A stretch of DNA of 50,027 bases from Hormoscilla sp. GUM202 (GTDB lineage Bacteria; Cyanobacteriota; Cyanobacteriia; Cyanobacteriales; Desertifilaceae). The first letter of the stretch is position 1; each line of letters begins with the position of its first letter. The notes below the pieces were generated by a model that saw nothing but the letters and a program-made list of their open reading frames with translations, did no database searches and was not told the DNA's origin. The DNA lies in NCBI GenBank assembly GCA_005518205.2, contig RFFC02000031.1:37709-87735 (forward strand). Reading direction: 5' to 3'. A program made the translations under genes and the position numbers. Shown here piece after piece: positions 9,641 through 18,770 of this stretch.

Positions 9641-11278
9641 ATGGCAAAGCGGATAATTTACAACGAAAATGCTCGTCGCGCTCTAGAAAAGGGCATGGAT
9701 ATTCTGACCGAATCAGTAGCTGTAACTCTGGGCCCCAAAGGTCGCAACGTGGTTCTGGAAAAGAAGTTTGGCGCACCGCAAATTGTCAATGACGGCGTGA
9801 CCATTGCTAAGGAAATTGAACTGGAAGACCACATTGAGAATACAGGGGTTTCTCTGATTCGGCAAGCGGCTTCTAAGACTAATGATGCTGCTGGTGATGG
9901 GACGACTACGGCTACGGTTCTGGCCCACGCCATGGTCAAGGAAGGACTGCGGAATGTGGCTGCTGGCGCTAACCCGATCGCCCTGAAGCGCGGCGTTGAC
10001 AAGGCCACAGGTTACCTGGTAGACAAAATTGCCAGCCATGCTCGTCAGATCGAAGATTCTAAGGCGATCGCGCAAGTAGGTTCTATCTCGGCGGGTAACG
10101 ACGAGGAAGTCGGAAAGATGATCGCCGAAGCGATGGACAAGGTGGGCAAGGAAGGAGTCATCTCCCTGGAAGAAGGGAAGTCCATGACTACGGAACTGGA
10201 AATCACCGAAGGGATGCGCTTCGACAAGGGTTACATTTCTCCCTACTTCGCTACCGATATGGAGCGGATGGAAGCTGTTTTGGACGAGCCTTTTATCCTG
10301 CTGACCGATAAGAAAATCACCCTGGTACAAGACCTGGTCCCGGTGTTGGAGCAAGTAGCTCGTTCGGGCAAGCCCTTAGTGATTATCGCTGAAGACATTG
10401 AGAAAGAAGCTCTGGCTACCTTGGTGGTCAACCGCCTGCGGGGCGTGCTGAACGTGGCAGCGGTGAAAGCTCCTGGGTTTGGCGATCGCCGCAAAGCCAT
10501 GCTGGAAGACATTGCCGTGCTCACGGGGGGTCAAGTGATTACCGAAGATGCAGGTCTGAAGCTGGAAAGCACCAAGCTAGAAATGCTGGGCAAATCTCGT
10601 CGCATCACCATCACCAAGGACAACACTACCATTGTGGCCGAAGGTAATGAAAAAGCAGTGAAAGACCGTTGCGGACAAATCCGCCGTCAGATGGACGAAA
10701 CTGATTCTTCCTATGACAAGGAGAAGCTGCAAGAACGTCTGGCTAAGCTAGCTGGCGGTGTGGCCGTAGTGAAGGTGGGTGCTGCTACCGAAACAGAAAT
10801 GAAGGACCGCAAGCTACGTCTGGAAGATGCCATCAACGCGACCAAAGCAGCAGTGGAAGAAGGTATTGTTCCCGGTGGTGGTACGACCCTGGCGCACCTG
10901 ACTCCCGATCTGGAAAAATGGGCCAAGGATAGCCTCAGCGGTGAAGAATTGATCGGTGCGACGATCGTCGCCCGGGCCCTACCTTCTCCCCTGAAGCGGA
11001 TCGCGGAAAACGCAGGTCAAAATGGTGCGGTGATCGCCGAACGGGTGAAGGAAAAAGAATTCGACGTGGGCTACAACGCGGCGAGCAATGATTTCGTGAA
11101 TATGTTCGATGCGGGTATTGTTGACCCCGCGAAGGTGACTCGTTCCGCCCTGCAAAATGCGGCTTCGATCGCGGGGATGGTGCTGACGACCGAATGTATC
11201 GTGGTTGACAAGCCCGAACCCAAGGAAGGAGCTGGTGCTGGTGCTGGCGCTGGCATGGGCGGCGACTTCGATTACTAA
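9641..11278 (+). CDS. groEL: Chaperonin GroEL (full length)
   Basis: 545 residues, full length. Recognisable stretches include [10 protein letters not shown] (nucleotide site), [10 protein letters not shown] (catalytic Asp region), the apical domain from about residue 183, and [10 protein letters not shown]. The tail ends [14 protein letters not shown], not in the Gly-Gly-Met repeats of enterobacterial GroEL, as in the GroES-linked cyanobacterial type. AAGGAG precedes the ATG. It forms the folding tetradecamer with GroES. Two 5'-truncated copies of this gene lie downstream (about 16.7 and 19.9 kb), nearly identical at DNA level. Unlike those copies, this gene is not followed by the AAACAGCAGC hairpin terminator. 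Confidence 0.97.
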   Translation: MAKRIIYNENARRALEKGMDILTESVAVTLGPKGRNVVLEKKFGAPQIVNDGVTIAKEIELEDHIENTGVSLIRQAASKTNDAAGDGTTTATVLAHAMVKEGLRNVAAGANPIALKRGVDKATGYLVDKIASHARQIEDSKAIAQVGSISAGNDEEVGKMIAEAMDKVGKEGVISLEEGKSMTTELEITEGMRFDKGYISPYFATDMERMEAVLDEPFILLTDKKITLVQDLVPVLEQVARSGKPLVIIAEDIEKEALATLVVNRLRGVLNVAAVKAPGFGDRRKAMLEDIAVLTGGQVITEDAGLKLESTKLEMLGKSRRITITKDNTTIVAEGNEKAVKDRCGQIRRQMDETDSSYDKEKLQERLAKLAGGVAVVKVGAATETEMKDRKLRLEDAINATKAAVEEGIVPGGGTTLAHLTPDLEKWAKDSLSGEELIGATIVARALPSPLKRIAENAGQNGAVIAERVKEKEFDVGYNAASNDFVNMFDAGIVDPAKVTRSALQNAASIAGMVLTTECIVVDKPEPKEGAGAGAGAGMGGDFDY

Positions 11279-11284
11279 TATTCT

Positions 11285-11360
11285 GTAGGTGGGCATCGCC
11301 CACCTGGTAGCCGGTAGGGTGGGCATCGCCCACCTACTGGTAGCCGGTAGTGGGCATCTT
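11285..11360. repeat. GTGGGCATCGCCCAC palindromes downstream of groEL
   Basis: GGTGGGCATCGCCCACC occurs twice here, separated by TGGTAGCCGGTAG, and again after each truncated groEL copy (17815-17857, 20535-20580). The 11361-11561 spacer that follows shows HIP1-like CGATCGCGCGATCG but no gene or convincing terminator. Confidence 0.7.
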
Positions 11361-11561
11361 GATGCAGCCGGTAACCTAAGGGCAGTTAAGCCAGCGATCG
11401 CGCGATCGATTCAGTTATAAGTAGTTAGACAAAAATAATTGCACATAGCCATGGGCGACATGCTCCGGATATGGAGACTAGCGCGAGAGAGTGTGTGAAA
11501 TTAATTTTGTCCATGTACTTAGTGGCCTAAAAGGGTCTCGATAATCTTATCTTAAAAACAA

Positions 11562-12281
11562 ATGTCAACTAACAAAGTTAAAGTCATTAACTTTTCTGGT
11601 GCGTACATAGACGCGAAGTACGTTGAAAATGTGGAAAAATATCCCATTGAACGCCGTACTATCGTCGTTAACCCAGAAGAAACTGATGCTTACCTGAACG
11701 AAGCGAACGTCAGCATTATTCCGTCTTTCTCATCCACCATCCTGGAAGATACTACTATCAAAAAAGCCAAGTCATTGCTTTTGCTTGAGGTGGTAGAGAC
11801 CAAAAACATCGGCAATATTGTCTTTGAGCCTGGGTGGGATTTATTAGGTAATTTCCCAGACACGGACTTTCCCAAAGACGTACAGCTATGGAAGTCTCCC
11901 CAAGACGAGGCGGGAATCATAGAAGTCGATCCCTATTTTATGGCCAGGCAATCGAGTACCCCTGGTCACAAAGAAGAGTTCTCTGTGAAAGTGAACCTCT
12001 GGTATGCCCCTTCCCATACCGATTGTGCAATCCATAACCAACATGACTTTCTGGAAATTCACACGCAAGTCTTCGGACAGGGACGGATGCAGAAGTTCAA
12101 GGTGAAAAGTTTTGAGAGTCTCTATGAAGACCTCGTGATGACTGAGGGATACACCCAGATCGTTCCCTTTTGTCAGGTTCACGAAAACCAGCAATATACA
12201 TATCCGTGGCATCAGTATTATTCGGATACAGATTGCATCTGGATGGCGATCGAATATCACCCAAACAAAAAAAAATTCTAA
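11562..12281 (+). CDS. Cupin-like protein preceding the GH31 enzyme
   Basis: 239 residues, no signal peptide or membrane segment; I do not recognise a named family with certainty. The C-terminal half looks like a cupin: a metal-ligand-like cluster H158-N-Q-H161-D-F-L-E165 followed by G-Q-G, and a second strand motif Y-P-W-H217-Q-Y-Y before W-M-A-I-E-Y. The stop is 20 bp before the GH31 start, with a strong ribosome site between, so the two are almost certainly co-transcribed. No clear Shine-Dalgarno precedes its own ATG. Given the lyase-like neighbour, which would make 1,5-anhydrofructose, a dehydratase or tautomerase acting on that ketose is possible: fungal enzymes of that pathway include cupin folds (from memory). 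This functional idea is inference only; a sugar-binding regulator is an alternative. Confidence 0.7.
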   Translation: MSTNKVKVINFSGAYIDAKYVENVEKYPIERRTIVVNPEETDAYLNEANVSIIPSFSSTILEDTTIKKAKSLLLLEVVETKNIGNIVFEPGWDLLGNFPDTDFPKDVQLWKSPQDEAGIIEVDPYFMARQSSTPGHKEEFSVKVNLWYAPSHTDCAIHNQHDFLEIHTQVFGQGRMQKFKVKSFESLYEDLVMTEGYTQIVPFCQVHENQQYTYPWHQYYSDTDCIWMAIEYHPNKKKF

Positions 12282-12301
12282 CTAAGAGGAGGAGTGAAGT
12301 A

Positions 12302-15300
12302 ATGTCAAGCGATATTTTTCCAAGCGATCGCGTTTATAAATTTCTCAAGGTCGAGGAATACTTTGGCCGCTACCAAGAATGGGAAAAACTGGGGTCAGCG
12401 GTAGGTCATTCCTTCAATAAAGATGCAAAGACTTTGAGCCTTAAATTTAAGAAGGCGGATAGCAGCGATTGCCTGATGTTGATCGAGGTGCTTCAGAACG
12501 ATGCCTTGCGGGTGCGCTTTAACCCAACCAAATCAACGGAGGCGGAATACAGCAGTTTCAGTCAGTTGCTGGAACACCACGACGAGGAAATGAGGCAAAA
12601 CTATATCTTCGATCTACATTGCAAAGAAGACAAAGGCCAGATCGTCTTGACAACGAAGTCCGAATTTAACTCCATCGTGATGCAAGTGGTTGTCACCTTG
12701 GCTCCCTTCGGAATCAAAGTCTTCAACAACTCCCCATCCAATTCGGAATATGCAAAAATTCCAGTCTGGCAAACCGCAGACACCGGAATTTACTACAGTC
12801 CCAATTCACTAGACCCCAATAACCCGGAGGATTATGCCATCATCCAAGCGGTGAAGAAGCCTTCCAATGCCAAATACATTGGGTTTGGCGAACAGGGGGG
12901 GACCAAACTCAGCAAAAATGAGGACCAGTTGAATTATTTCAACTTCGATAATATGCGGTATCGGCAGGTCTACAATCGCGGACCTTTAGATAACCGCGAG
13001 CCTCTTTACCACTCGGAGCCGTTCTTTTACGAGTTCAATGGCATTCCCGGCAGCAAGAACGTCAATGCCGTTCTCCTGGACAACCCCTCTCAAGTCTTCA
13101 TCGATATTGGCTATAGCAACTCCAGTCGCTATATGTTAGGCTCCCGCTTTGGGGACCTTGACTACTATCTGTTCTTGGGAGAAGACCCGAAGAACATCTT
13201 GGATAGCTTTACCGCAATTGTTGGCCGCGCCGAGTTGAAACCGCGTTACGCCCTGGGATATCACCAAGGTTGCTATGGGTACGAATGTGCGGCAGACCTC
13301 AAGTGGGCTGTGGAAAAATATCGGCAGTATCAAATTCCCCTTGATGGTCTTGCAGTCGATGTGGATATCCAAAATAACTACCGGACTTTCACCATCAAGC
13401 CGGACTACCAAACTAATAAGAACTGGCCCTACGAGCAAACGTTCGGCAGTCACAAGGACATGTTCGGTTGGTTGCGATCGCAAGGTGTCAAGTGCAGCAC
13501 AAACATTACTCCCGTGATCAGCAATCGCCAATATGATGAATTTGGCAACGAATACACAACCTACAAAGAGGGACTAGACCTCGGATACTTTATCACGGAC
13601 CAGCGGTACGATGCGAACAATCCCGACAGCAAATACTACCAACTGTGGGGTCTCTATGGTCCTGGTACGGAAGGCTGTCCCAATAATGGCTGGGTTGAAG
13701 GTGACAGTTACAACAGCGGCCAACCTTACATCGGTGAAGTGTACTACGGACCAGATGCCAATGGCCACGATATGGGAAGCCCAGGTCACTACTCCGATTT
13801 AGCCCGTCCAGAAGTCCGTGAATGGTGGGGCAAGCAATATACATATCTGTTCGATCAGGGGCTAGAATTTGTCTGGCAGGATATGACCACCCCGGCGATC
13901 CGCCAAAACCGTGGGGATATGAAGGGCTTACCCTTCAAACTGCTGGTGAACAGCGACTTTGAAGGAAAAGTGGAGTTGAAGCCAGCCCTCAAAGTCTGGA
14001 ACTTGTACTCCTACAATCTGCACAAAGCCACCTACGAAGGACTCAATAAACTGCCCGGACGGGAGAACACACGCAACTTTATCATCGGACGGGGCAGCTA
14101 TGTTGGTTCTCACCGATATGCAGGCTTGTGGACTGGGGATAACTCTTCGGACTGGGATTTCCTCCAGATGAATATTTCCCAAGTCCTGTCTCTAGGTATG
14201 CACGCCTTGGCAATCACGGGTCAAGATATCGGCGGCTTTGAAGAGGCAGCTTATGATGGCGGCAAGTGGGCGAGTCCAGAACTGGTGATTCGCTGGACTG
14301 CGGCAGGGGCTTTCTTACCCTGGTTCCGCAATCACTACGTTCGCAAAGGGCGCAAAGAGTTCCAAGAACCCTTCCAGTATGTAGAGTGGTTTAATAACTA
14401 TAAGGGCGGCAATATCCCAGAACCCCAAGACTTGTACCGCATGGTTCCCGACATTTGCCGGCATTACATTACATTGCGCTACCGACTGATGCAGTTGTTC
14501 TATGATGCCTTGTTTGAGAACACCCTGGATGGGATGCCCATCTGTCGTCCTTTATTCCTCAACGATCCCCAAGACCAATCCCTCTACAATGATAAAGACC
14601 AATTCCTGAACGACGAATTCTTTGTCCGCAAGGATCTGCTGATTGCTCCAGTGTTGCGCCCTCAATCTGAAGACAACAACAATGGCCGGCGGGATGTTTA
14701 TCTGCCCCAAGGTAGCAACTGGTATTGCTTTGTGGACAACGTTATGCCTCTTGGTGCTGCGGTAGAAGGGGGCACAACGATACGGGATTTTGATGCCAAC
14801 ATCAATACCTATGGCGATCACATTCACTTTATCGTTCCCATCCACGTCCGGGCAGGGGCAATCATTCCGACCATCGAAGTGGAACAATATGTGGGACAAT
14901 TGAATGCAGAAGGTAAGCCCAATCCCATTACCCTGAATGTCTATCCAGGGAACGAAGGCGAATACAGTATGTATTTGGACGATGGGGTGAGCCGTTCTTC
15001 CGCCCCCAAAGCAGAAGTGGACGATCCCAACGCCAACGACGAATATCGCGAGACCAAGATTAGCCACAGCTACACCAGCGAAAAGACGCGGAAAATTAAA
15101 GTGGAGCGCGTCCACGATGGATATACGCCGCCCTTCGAGAAGTATTTCTTCGTGGCAGTATTGCACGATCCGGGGGAACAGAAGAGAAGCAATGGTCCGT
15201 TGAAGAGCGTTAGCATCGGCGGGCAACAATTGCAACCGATTCTCAATGGCTATCCCCACGAACGGGCGGAGGTTATCAATAATTCTGGCAGCAACGCCTG

Positions 15301-15385
15301 GTATTACAACGTGGACATCAACATCAGTTTCATCAAAGTGTTCGATAACAACTCATCGATTACCATCAAGGCGGAGTATGTGTAA
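12302..15385 (+). CDS. GH31-family enzyme, candidate alpha-1,4-glucan lyase
   Basis: 1027 residues from the ATG at 12302, chosen for AGAGGAGGAG at 12285-12294. The start of the (beta/alpha)8 barrel shows L-A-V-D-V-D-I-Q (350-357). The presumed nucleophile is D527 in F-V-W-Q-D-M-T-T-P and the presumed acid/base is D613 in W-T-G-D-N-S. Also seen are G-Q-D-I-G-G-F and L-P-W-F-R-N-H-Y. GH31 hydrolases usually carry W-x-D-M-N-E at the nucleophile. W-Q-D-M-T and L-A-V-D-V-D-(I/M)-Q are, from memory, features of the red algal/fungal alpha-1,4-glucan lyases (EC 4.2.2.13), which split starch or glycogen to 1,5-anhydro-D-fructose; their length of about 1030-1090 residues also fits. No signal peptide, so cytoplasmic glycogen is the plausible substrate. 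The assignment as lyase rather than glucosidase is inference from these motifs. Confidence 0.8.
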   Translation: MSSDIFPSDRVYKFLKVEEYFGRYQEWEKLGSAVGHSFNKDAKTLSLKFKKADSSDCLMLIEVLQNDALRVRFNPTKSTEAEYSSFSQLLEHHDEEMRQNYIFDLHCKEDKGQIVLTTKSEFNSIVMQVVVTLAPFGIKVFNNSPSNSEYAKIPVWQTADTGIYYSPNSLDPNNPEDYAIIQAVKKPSNAKYIGFGEQGGTKLSKNEDQLNYFNFDNMRYRQVYNRGPLDNREPLYHSEPFFYEFNGIPGSKNVNAVLLDNPSQVFIDIGYSNSSRYMLGSRFGDLDYYLFLGEDPKNILDSFTAIVGRAELKPRYALGYHQGCYGYECAADLKWAVEKYRQYQIPLDGLAVDVDIQNNYRTFTIKPDYQTNKNWPYEQTFGSHKDMFGWLRSQGVKCSTNITPVISNRQYDEFGNEYTTYKEGLDLGYFITDQRYDANNPDSKYYQLWGLYGPGTEGCPNNGWVEGDSYNSGQPYIGEVYYGPDANGHDMGSPGHYSDLARPEVREWWGKQYTYLFDQGLEFVWQDMTTPAIRQNRGDMKGLPFKLLVNSDFEGKVELKPALKVWNLYSYNLHKATYEGLNKLPGRENTRNFIIGRGSYVGSHRYAGLWTGDNSSDWDFLQMNISQVLSLGMHALAITGQDIGGFEEAAYDGGKWASPELVIRWTAAGAFLPWFRNHYVRKGRKEFQEPFQYVEWFNNYKGGNIPEPQDLYRMVPDICRHYITLRYRLMQLFYDALFENTLDGMPICRPLFLNDPQDQSLYNDKDQFLNDEFFVRKDLLIAPVLRPQSEDNNNGRRDVYLPQGSNWYCFVDNVMPLGAAVEGGTTIRDFDANINTYGDHIHFIVPIHVRAGAIIPTIEVEQYVGQLNAEGKPNPITLNVYPGNEGEYSMYLDDGVSRSSAPKAEVDDPNANDEYRETKISHSYTSEKTRKIKVERVHDGYTPPFEKYFFVAVLHDPGEQKRSNGPLKSVSIGGQQLQPILNGYPHERAEVINNSGSNAWYYNVDINISFIKVFDNNSSITIKAEYV

Positions 15386-15414
15386 GATCGAGTTTGGTTA
15401 AGAAGTCCTAACTC
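15322..15414 (+). repeat. 93-bp direct repeat, copy 1 (3' end of GH31 gene)
   Basis: The last 21 codons of the GH31 gene, its stop and about 29 bp of downstream sequence recur at 16087-16179 with 4 differences in 93 bp. The repeats flank the NTF2-like gene. Confidence 0.9.
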
Positions 15415-15539
15415 GATCGCGTCTCCGTGTTAGGGTGAGTTGGAATATAGGGACTATATTCCAACTCGCTCTCCTAGAAAACTTAGGGTTCTGTTTCGAG
15501 TTACTGTCAATTTGTTGATGAGTTCTAAGGAGACGATCA

Positions 15540-16079
15540 ATGATGTCTATGAATCTTTTGGAAGTTGTGAAGAGGCTAAAAGTATGGGTCGTAACCGCGA
15601 TCGGGCTTTGCTTTGTCGGTTTTTCGGCTCCAGCCCTTGCAGATGCTTCCGTTCCCAATTCCGAAGCGATCGTAAACTCCAATGTCTTAGCTTATTATAT
15701 GGCTGACGAAGACACGACGGAGGAAACAGAAGCAGTGTGGGAACACCACATTCAAGCATGGGACAACTCCGACCTAGAGGAGATTATGTCTGACTATTCG
15801 GAAGACTCCATCTTGATTCTCAATAACACCGTTTATGAGGGGATTGACCAAGTCGCCGGCGTTTTTGATCGTCTTTTTGATATATTTGCAGATGGCAATA
15901 ATATCATCGCTCCCGAAACGATCGAAGGCGAAGTTATCTACATTACGTGGAACTACACGCCCCCCAATGACCATGCTTACGATGGGACGGACAGTTTTGT
16001 CGTCCGAAACGGGATCATTGAATACCAAACGATCGCGTCTCGACTGTACGAAACATACCCAGTATGTCCGATGATGTAA
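15540..16079 (+). CDS. Secreted SnoaL/NTF2-like protein
   Basis: 179 residues. The N-terminus is a signal peptide: positive start (V-K-R-L-K), hydrophobic core (W-V-V-T-A-I-G-L-C-F-V-G-F) and an A-L-A-D-A cleavage site near residue 36. The mature part resembles small NTF2/SnoaL-like folds (W-E-H-H-I-Q-A-W-D-N-S-D-L-E-E-I-M-S-D-Y, then S-I-L-I-L-N), which can be enzymes or simple binding domains; no activity can be assigned. AAGGAGA lies 6 bases before the ATG. It sits 154 bp after the GH31 gene and is flanked by the 93-bp direct repeats, as if inserted between duplicated ends of that gene. Export to periplasm or medium is predicted. Confidence 0.75.
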   Translation: MMSMNLLEVVKRLKVWVVTAIGLCFVGFSAPALADASVPNSEAIVNSNVLAYYMADEDTTEETEAVWEHHIQAWDNSDLEEIMSDYSEDSILILNNTVYEGIDQVAGVFDRLFDIFADGNNIIAPETIEGEVIYITWNYTPPNDHAYDGTDSFVVRNGIIEYQTIASRLYETYPVCPMM

Positions 16080-16086
16080 GGTGCAT

Positions 16087-16179
16087 CATCAGTTTCATCA
16101 AGGTGTTCGATAACAGCTCGTCGATTACCATCAAGGCGGAGTATGTGTAAGATCGAGTTTGGTTAAGAAGCCCTAACTC
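16087..16179 (+). repeat. 93-bp direct repeat, copy 2 (orphan GH31 3' end)
   Basis: 89 of 93 bases match 15322-15414. The repeat begins 8 bp after the NTF2-like stop and carries an orphan C-terminal tail plus stop of the GH31 gene, with no body of a second gene before it. It is a remnant of a duplication. Confidence 0.9.
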
Positions 16180-16236
16180 AAGCATCTTCCAGGGTGAGGG
16201 CGAGTCGGATAAGAGCGATAACTCTCTACCAAGAGA

Positions 16237-16352
16237 CCCCCCCGAAGCAATCTCCTAGAGAGCTGTACGGGGGAGATTGCTAGCGCGACTGCTTACGCAG
16301 GATGGAGCTGCTGCGCTTTTACGAAGTGCGCGTAGAGCTACGGGGGGGTTTT
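16237..16352 (+). terminator. Compound hairpin followed by T-rich tract
   Basis: Seven C (16237-16243) pair with seven G (16342-16348), followed by TTTTCTTC. Inside is a second stem, AGCAATCTCC (16246-16255) with GGAGATTGCT (16272-16281). It could end the transcript from the 11.5-16 kb genes. A structured RNA or small non-coding element is an alternative. Confidence 0.5.
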
Positions 16353-16704
16353 CTTCTACAGCATATTTTAACTCAACTACCGTCCCCCTCGCTCCGGACA
16401 TAAAGGAGTCTTAGTACGCTACTGTCAGTGACATTCAACCCTATCCTTTCACTCAGAAATAAACAAGCGCTCTGGTGGAATTATTCTTTCTTAAAGACAA
16501 GTTTTATTCCGGTAGAAGCATGAGGCGCAGGGGATGGAGATGAATTCGCCAAGGGAAAAGACGATCCTTGAGCATTTCCCATTTTTCCTTGAAGACTTCT
16601 GCTTGCAGATGGTAATCTTGGAAACTGGTGGGAGTATGGTATAGTTTCAGATACAGGGTCATGCGGTGGGGGCTTTCACTTGTGGCTGCTAACCAGCAAG
16701 GAGG

Positions 16705-17800
16705 GAAGTCCATGACTACCGAACTGGAAATCACCGAAGGGATGCGCTTCGACAAGGGTTACATTTCTCCCTACTTCGCTACCGATATGGAGCGGATGGA
16801 AGCTGTTTTGGACGAGCCTTTTATCCTGCTTACCGATAAGAAAATCACCCTGGTACAAGACCTGGTCCCGGTGTTGGAGCAAGTAGTTCGTGCGGGCAAG
16901 CCCTTAGTGATTATCGCTGAAGATATTGAGAAAGAAGCTCTGGCTACCTTGGTGGTCAACCGCCTGCGGGGCGTGCTGAACGTCGCAGCGGTGAAGGCTC
17001 CTGGGTTTGGCGATCGGCGCAAAGCCATGCTGGAAGACATTGCCGTGCTCACGGGGGGTCAAGTGATTGCCGAAGATGCAGGTCTGAAGCTGGAAAGCAC
17101 CAAGCTAGAAATGCTGGGCAAATCTCGTCGCATCACCATCACCAAGGACAACACTACCATTGTGGCCGAAGGTAATGAAAAAGCAGTGAAAGACCGTTGC
17201 GGACAAATCCGCCGTCAGATGGACGAAACTGATTCTTCCTATGACAAGGAGAAGCTGCAAGAACGTCTGGCTAAGCTAGCTGGCGGTGTGGCCGTAGTGA
17301 AGGTGGGTGCTGCTACCGAAACAGAAATGAAGGACCGCAAGCTACGTCTGGAAGATGCCATCAACGCGACCAAAGCAGCAGTGGAAGAAGGTATTGTTCC
17401 CGGTGGTGGTACGACCCTGGCGCACCTGACTCCCGATCTGGAAAAATGGGCCAAGGATAGCCTCAGCGGTGAAGAATTGATCGGTGCGACGATCGTCGCC
17501 CGGGCCCTACCTTCTCCCCTGAAGCGGATCGCGGAAAACGCAGGTCAAAATGGTGCGGTGATCGCCGAACGGGTGAAGGAAAAAGAATTCGACGTGGGCT
17601 ACAACGCGGCGAGCAATGATTTCGTGAATATGTTCGATGCGGGTATTGTTGACCCCGCGAAGGTGACTCGTTCCGCCCTGCAAAATGCGGCTTCGATCGC
17701 GGGGATGGTGCTGACGACCGAATGTATCGTGGTTGACAAGCCCGAACCCAAGGAAGGTGCTGCTGCTGGCGCTGGCATGGGCGGCGACTTCGATTACTAA
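16705..17800 (+). pseudogene. groEL: 5'-truncated groEL copy 2
   Basis: Near-identical to groEL codons from about 183 (K-S-M-T-T-E-L) to the stop; the first third, including most of the N-terminal equatorial domain and its nucleotide-binding residues, is absent. Sequence upstream of about 16705 is unrelated. The tail is shortened to [14 protein letters not shown]. At the junction AAGGAGG (16698-16704) sits 7 bases before an in-frame ATG (16712), so a 362-residue apical-plus-C-terminal fragment could be translated. It could not bind ATP normally and is called a pseudogene. It ends in the same GGGCATCGCCC palindromes as the parent, then a terminator. Confidence 0.88.
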
Positions 17801-17866
17801 TATTCTGTAGGGTGGGCATCGCCCACCTGGTAGCCGGTAGAGTGGGCATCGCCCACCGATTGATTA

Positions 17867-17903
17867 AAACAGCAGCTTTCTGGTCAAGGCTGCTGTTTTT
17901 TTT
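17867..17903 (+). terminator. Intrinsic terminator after groEL copy 2
   Basis: AAACAGCAGC (17867-17876) pairs with GCTGCTGTTT (17889-17898), followed by more T. The same structure follows groEL copy 3 at 20590-20631. Confidence 0.85.
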
Positions 17904-17931
17904 GCTTGCATGCCACAAGTGTGTATATAAT
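17902..17931 (+). promoter_or_regulatory. Candidate promoter of the toxin-antitoxin pair
   Basis: TTGCTT (17902-17907), 18 bp, TATAAT (17926-17931). A second TATAAT lies at 17941-17946, followed by the palindrome AGCGATATAGCGCT, a plausible autoregulatory operator site. Confidence 0.45.
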
Positions 17932-17988
17932 AAAGCAGTATATAATAAGCGATATAGCGCTATCCATAGAAATGCCAGGAGATGATAA

Positions 17989-18486
17989 ATGTCCAGCTAC
18001 CTAACGATTGGCCCCAATGAGATTAGTCCCAATGAGATCCAGCAGATATTTCAGCCGCGCACCTCAAAATCTTCGCGGTTGTGGGATCTTGCTCAAACAG
18101 CAAATTCCTTAGCACAGACGGTTGAGGATCATTGGGACGATCTTACCGATGAAGGACGAGATTTGCTTGCCGCCTTTGCCTATGAGGCGATCGACCCGCC
18201 TGCGGGCATTCTTGGGAGATTCCGCACATTGATAAATCGGGTTTATTTAGCTATAATTGTGTTTAAAGGCGAACAAGATGCTTTTATAGCATACGCTAAC
18301 GCCTGCCAGCATCTTATCAATGCGATTCTCAGTGCGATCGAACGGGAAGATGAAGCTTATCAACAAACCCTCTCGGAAGCACTGGCAGAGGTTTTGGCAG
18401 AGAGTAAAACCAGTAAGGCGATGACTGCGGAGGAAGCTTGTGAATGGCTCCGGGAAATTTCATATCAAGCGTTCAGCGAAATTTGA
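17989..18486 (+). CDS. Probable antitoxin-side protein of a toxin-antitoxin pair
   Basis: 165 residues, acidic and helix-rich, with no signal peptide or membrane segment. AGGAGA stands 6 bases before the ATG. I do not recognise a named antitoxin family. The call rests on context: its end overlaps by 47 bp the start of a RelE/ParE-like gene, a promoter with a palindrome precedes it, and the two form a compact pair. The N-terminus contains a short internal repeat (G-P-N-E-I-S-P-N-E-I). The partner is broken by an IS, so the protein may now be an orphan, which a cell can tolerate. Confidence 0.55.
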   Translation: MSSYLTIGPNEISPNEIQQIFQPRTSKSSRLWDLAQTANSLAQTVEDHWDDLTDEGRDLLAAFAYEAIDPPAGILGRFRTLINRVYLAIIVFKGEQDAFIAYANACQHLINAILSAIEREDEAYQQTLSEALAEVLAESKTSKAMTAEEACEWLREISYQAFSEI

Positions 18487-18770
18487 AAAAACGCAGAAAA
18501 AGCTAGTACGCACTCGATATCGCAAAAATAAGCAAGGAGTCGAAAAGTTTGTCAAATTAATGGAAAAATGGCTCCAAATTTTAAGCGTTAACCCCCGTCC
18601 GCAATCTCCCATGGGAGATTTAGAGCCATGGCCAGATGACACTAAAGAGCCTGGATATGAGTTGTGGAAGCTGAAACTGAAAATGCCTCAGCTTGGCGGA
18701 GCCGCTGGAGAAGGGAGGCTGATATACTTGCTTGATACCAAACAAAGAGAGGTAGTCCTAGGGCGTGTCA

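Noticed and set aside
12170-12301. Longer GH31 start inside the cupin-like gene
   Set aside because: The ATG at 12302 has a strong AGAGGAGGAG and the upstream codons are only out-of-frame cupin gene sequence.
16504-16690. Minus-strand frame ending L-H-P-L-R-L-M-L-L-P-E upstream of groEL copy 2
   Set aside because: The only start lies in antisense groEL sequence. The remaining 50 residues could be a gene fragment but I recognise no family.
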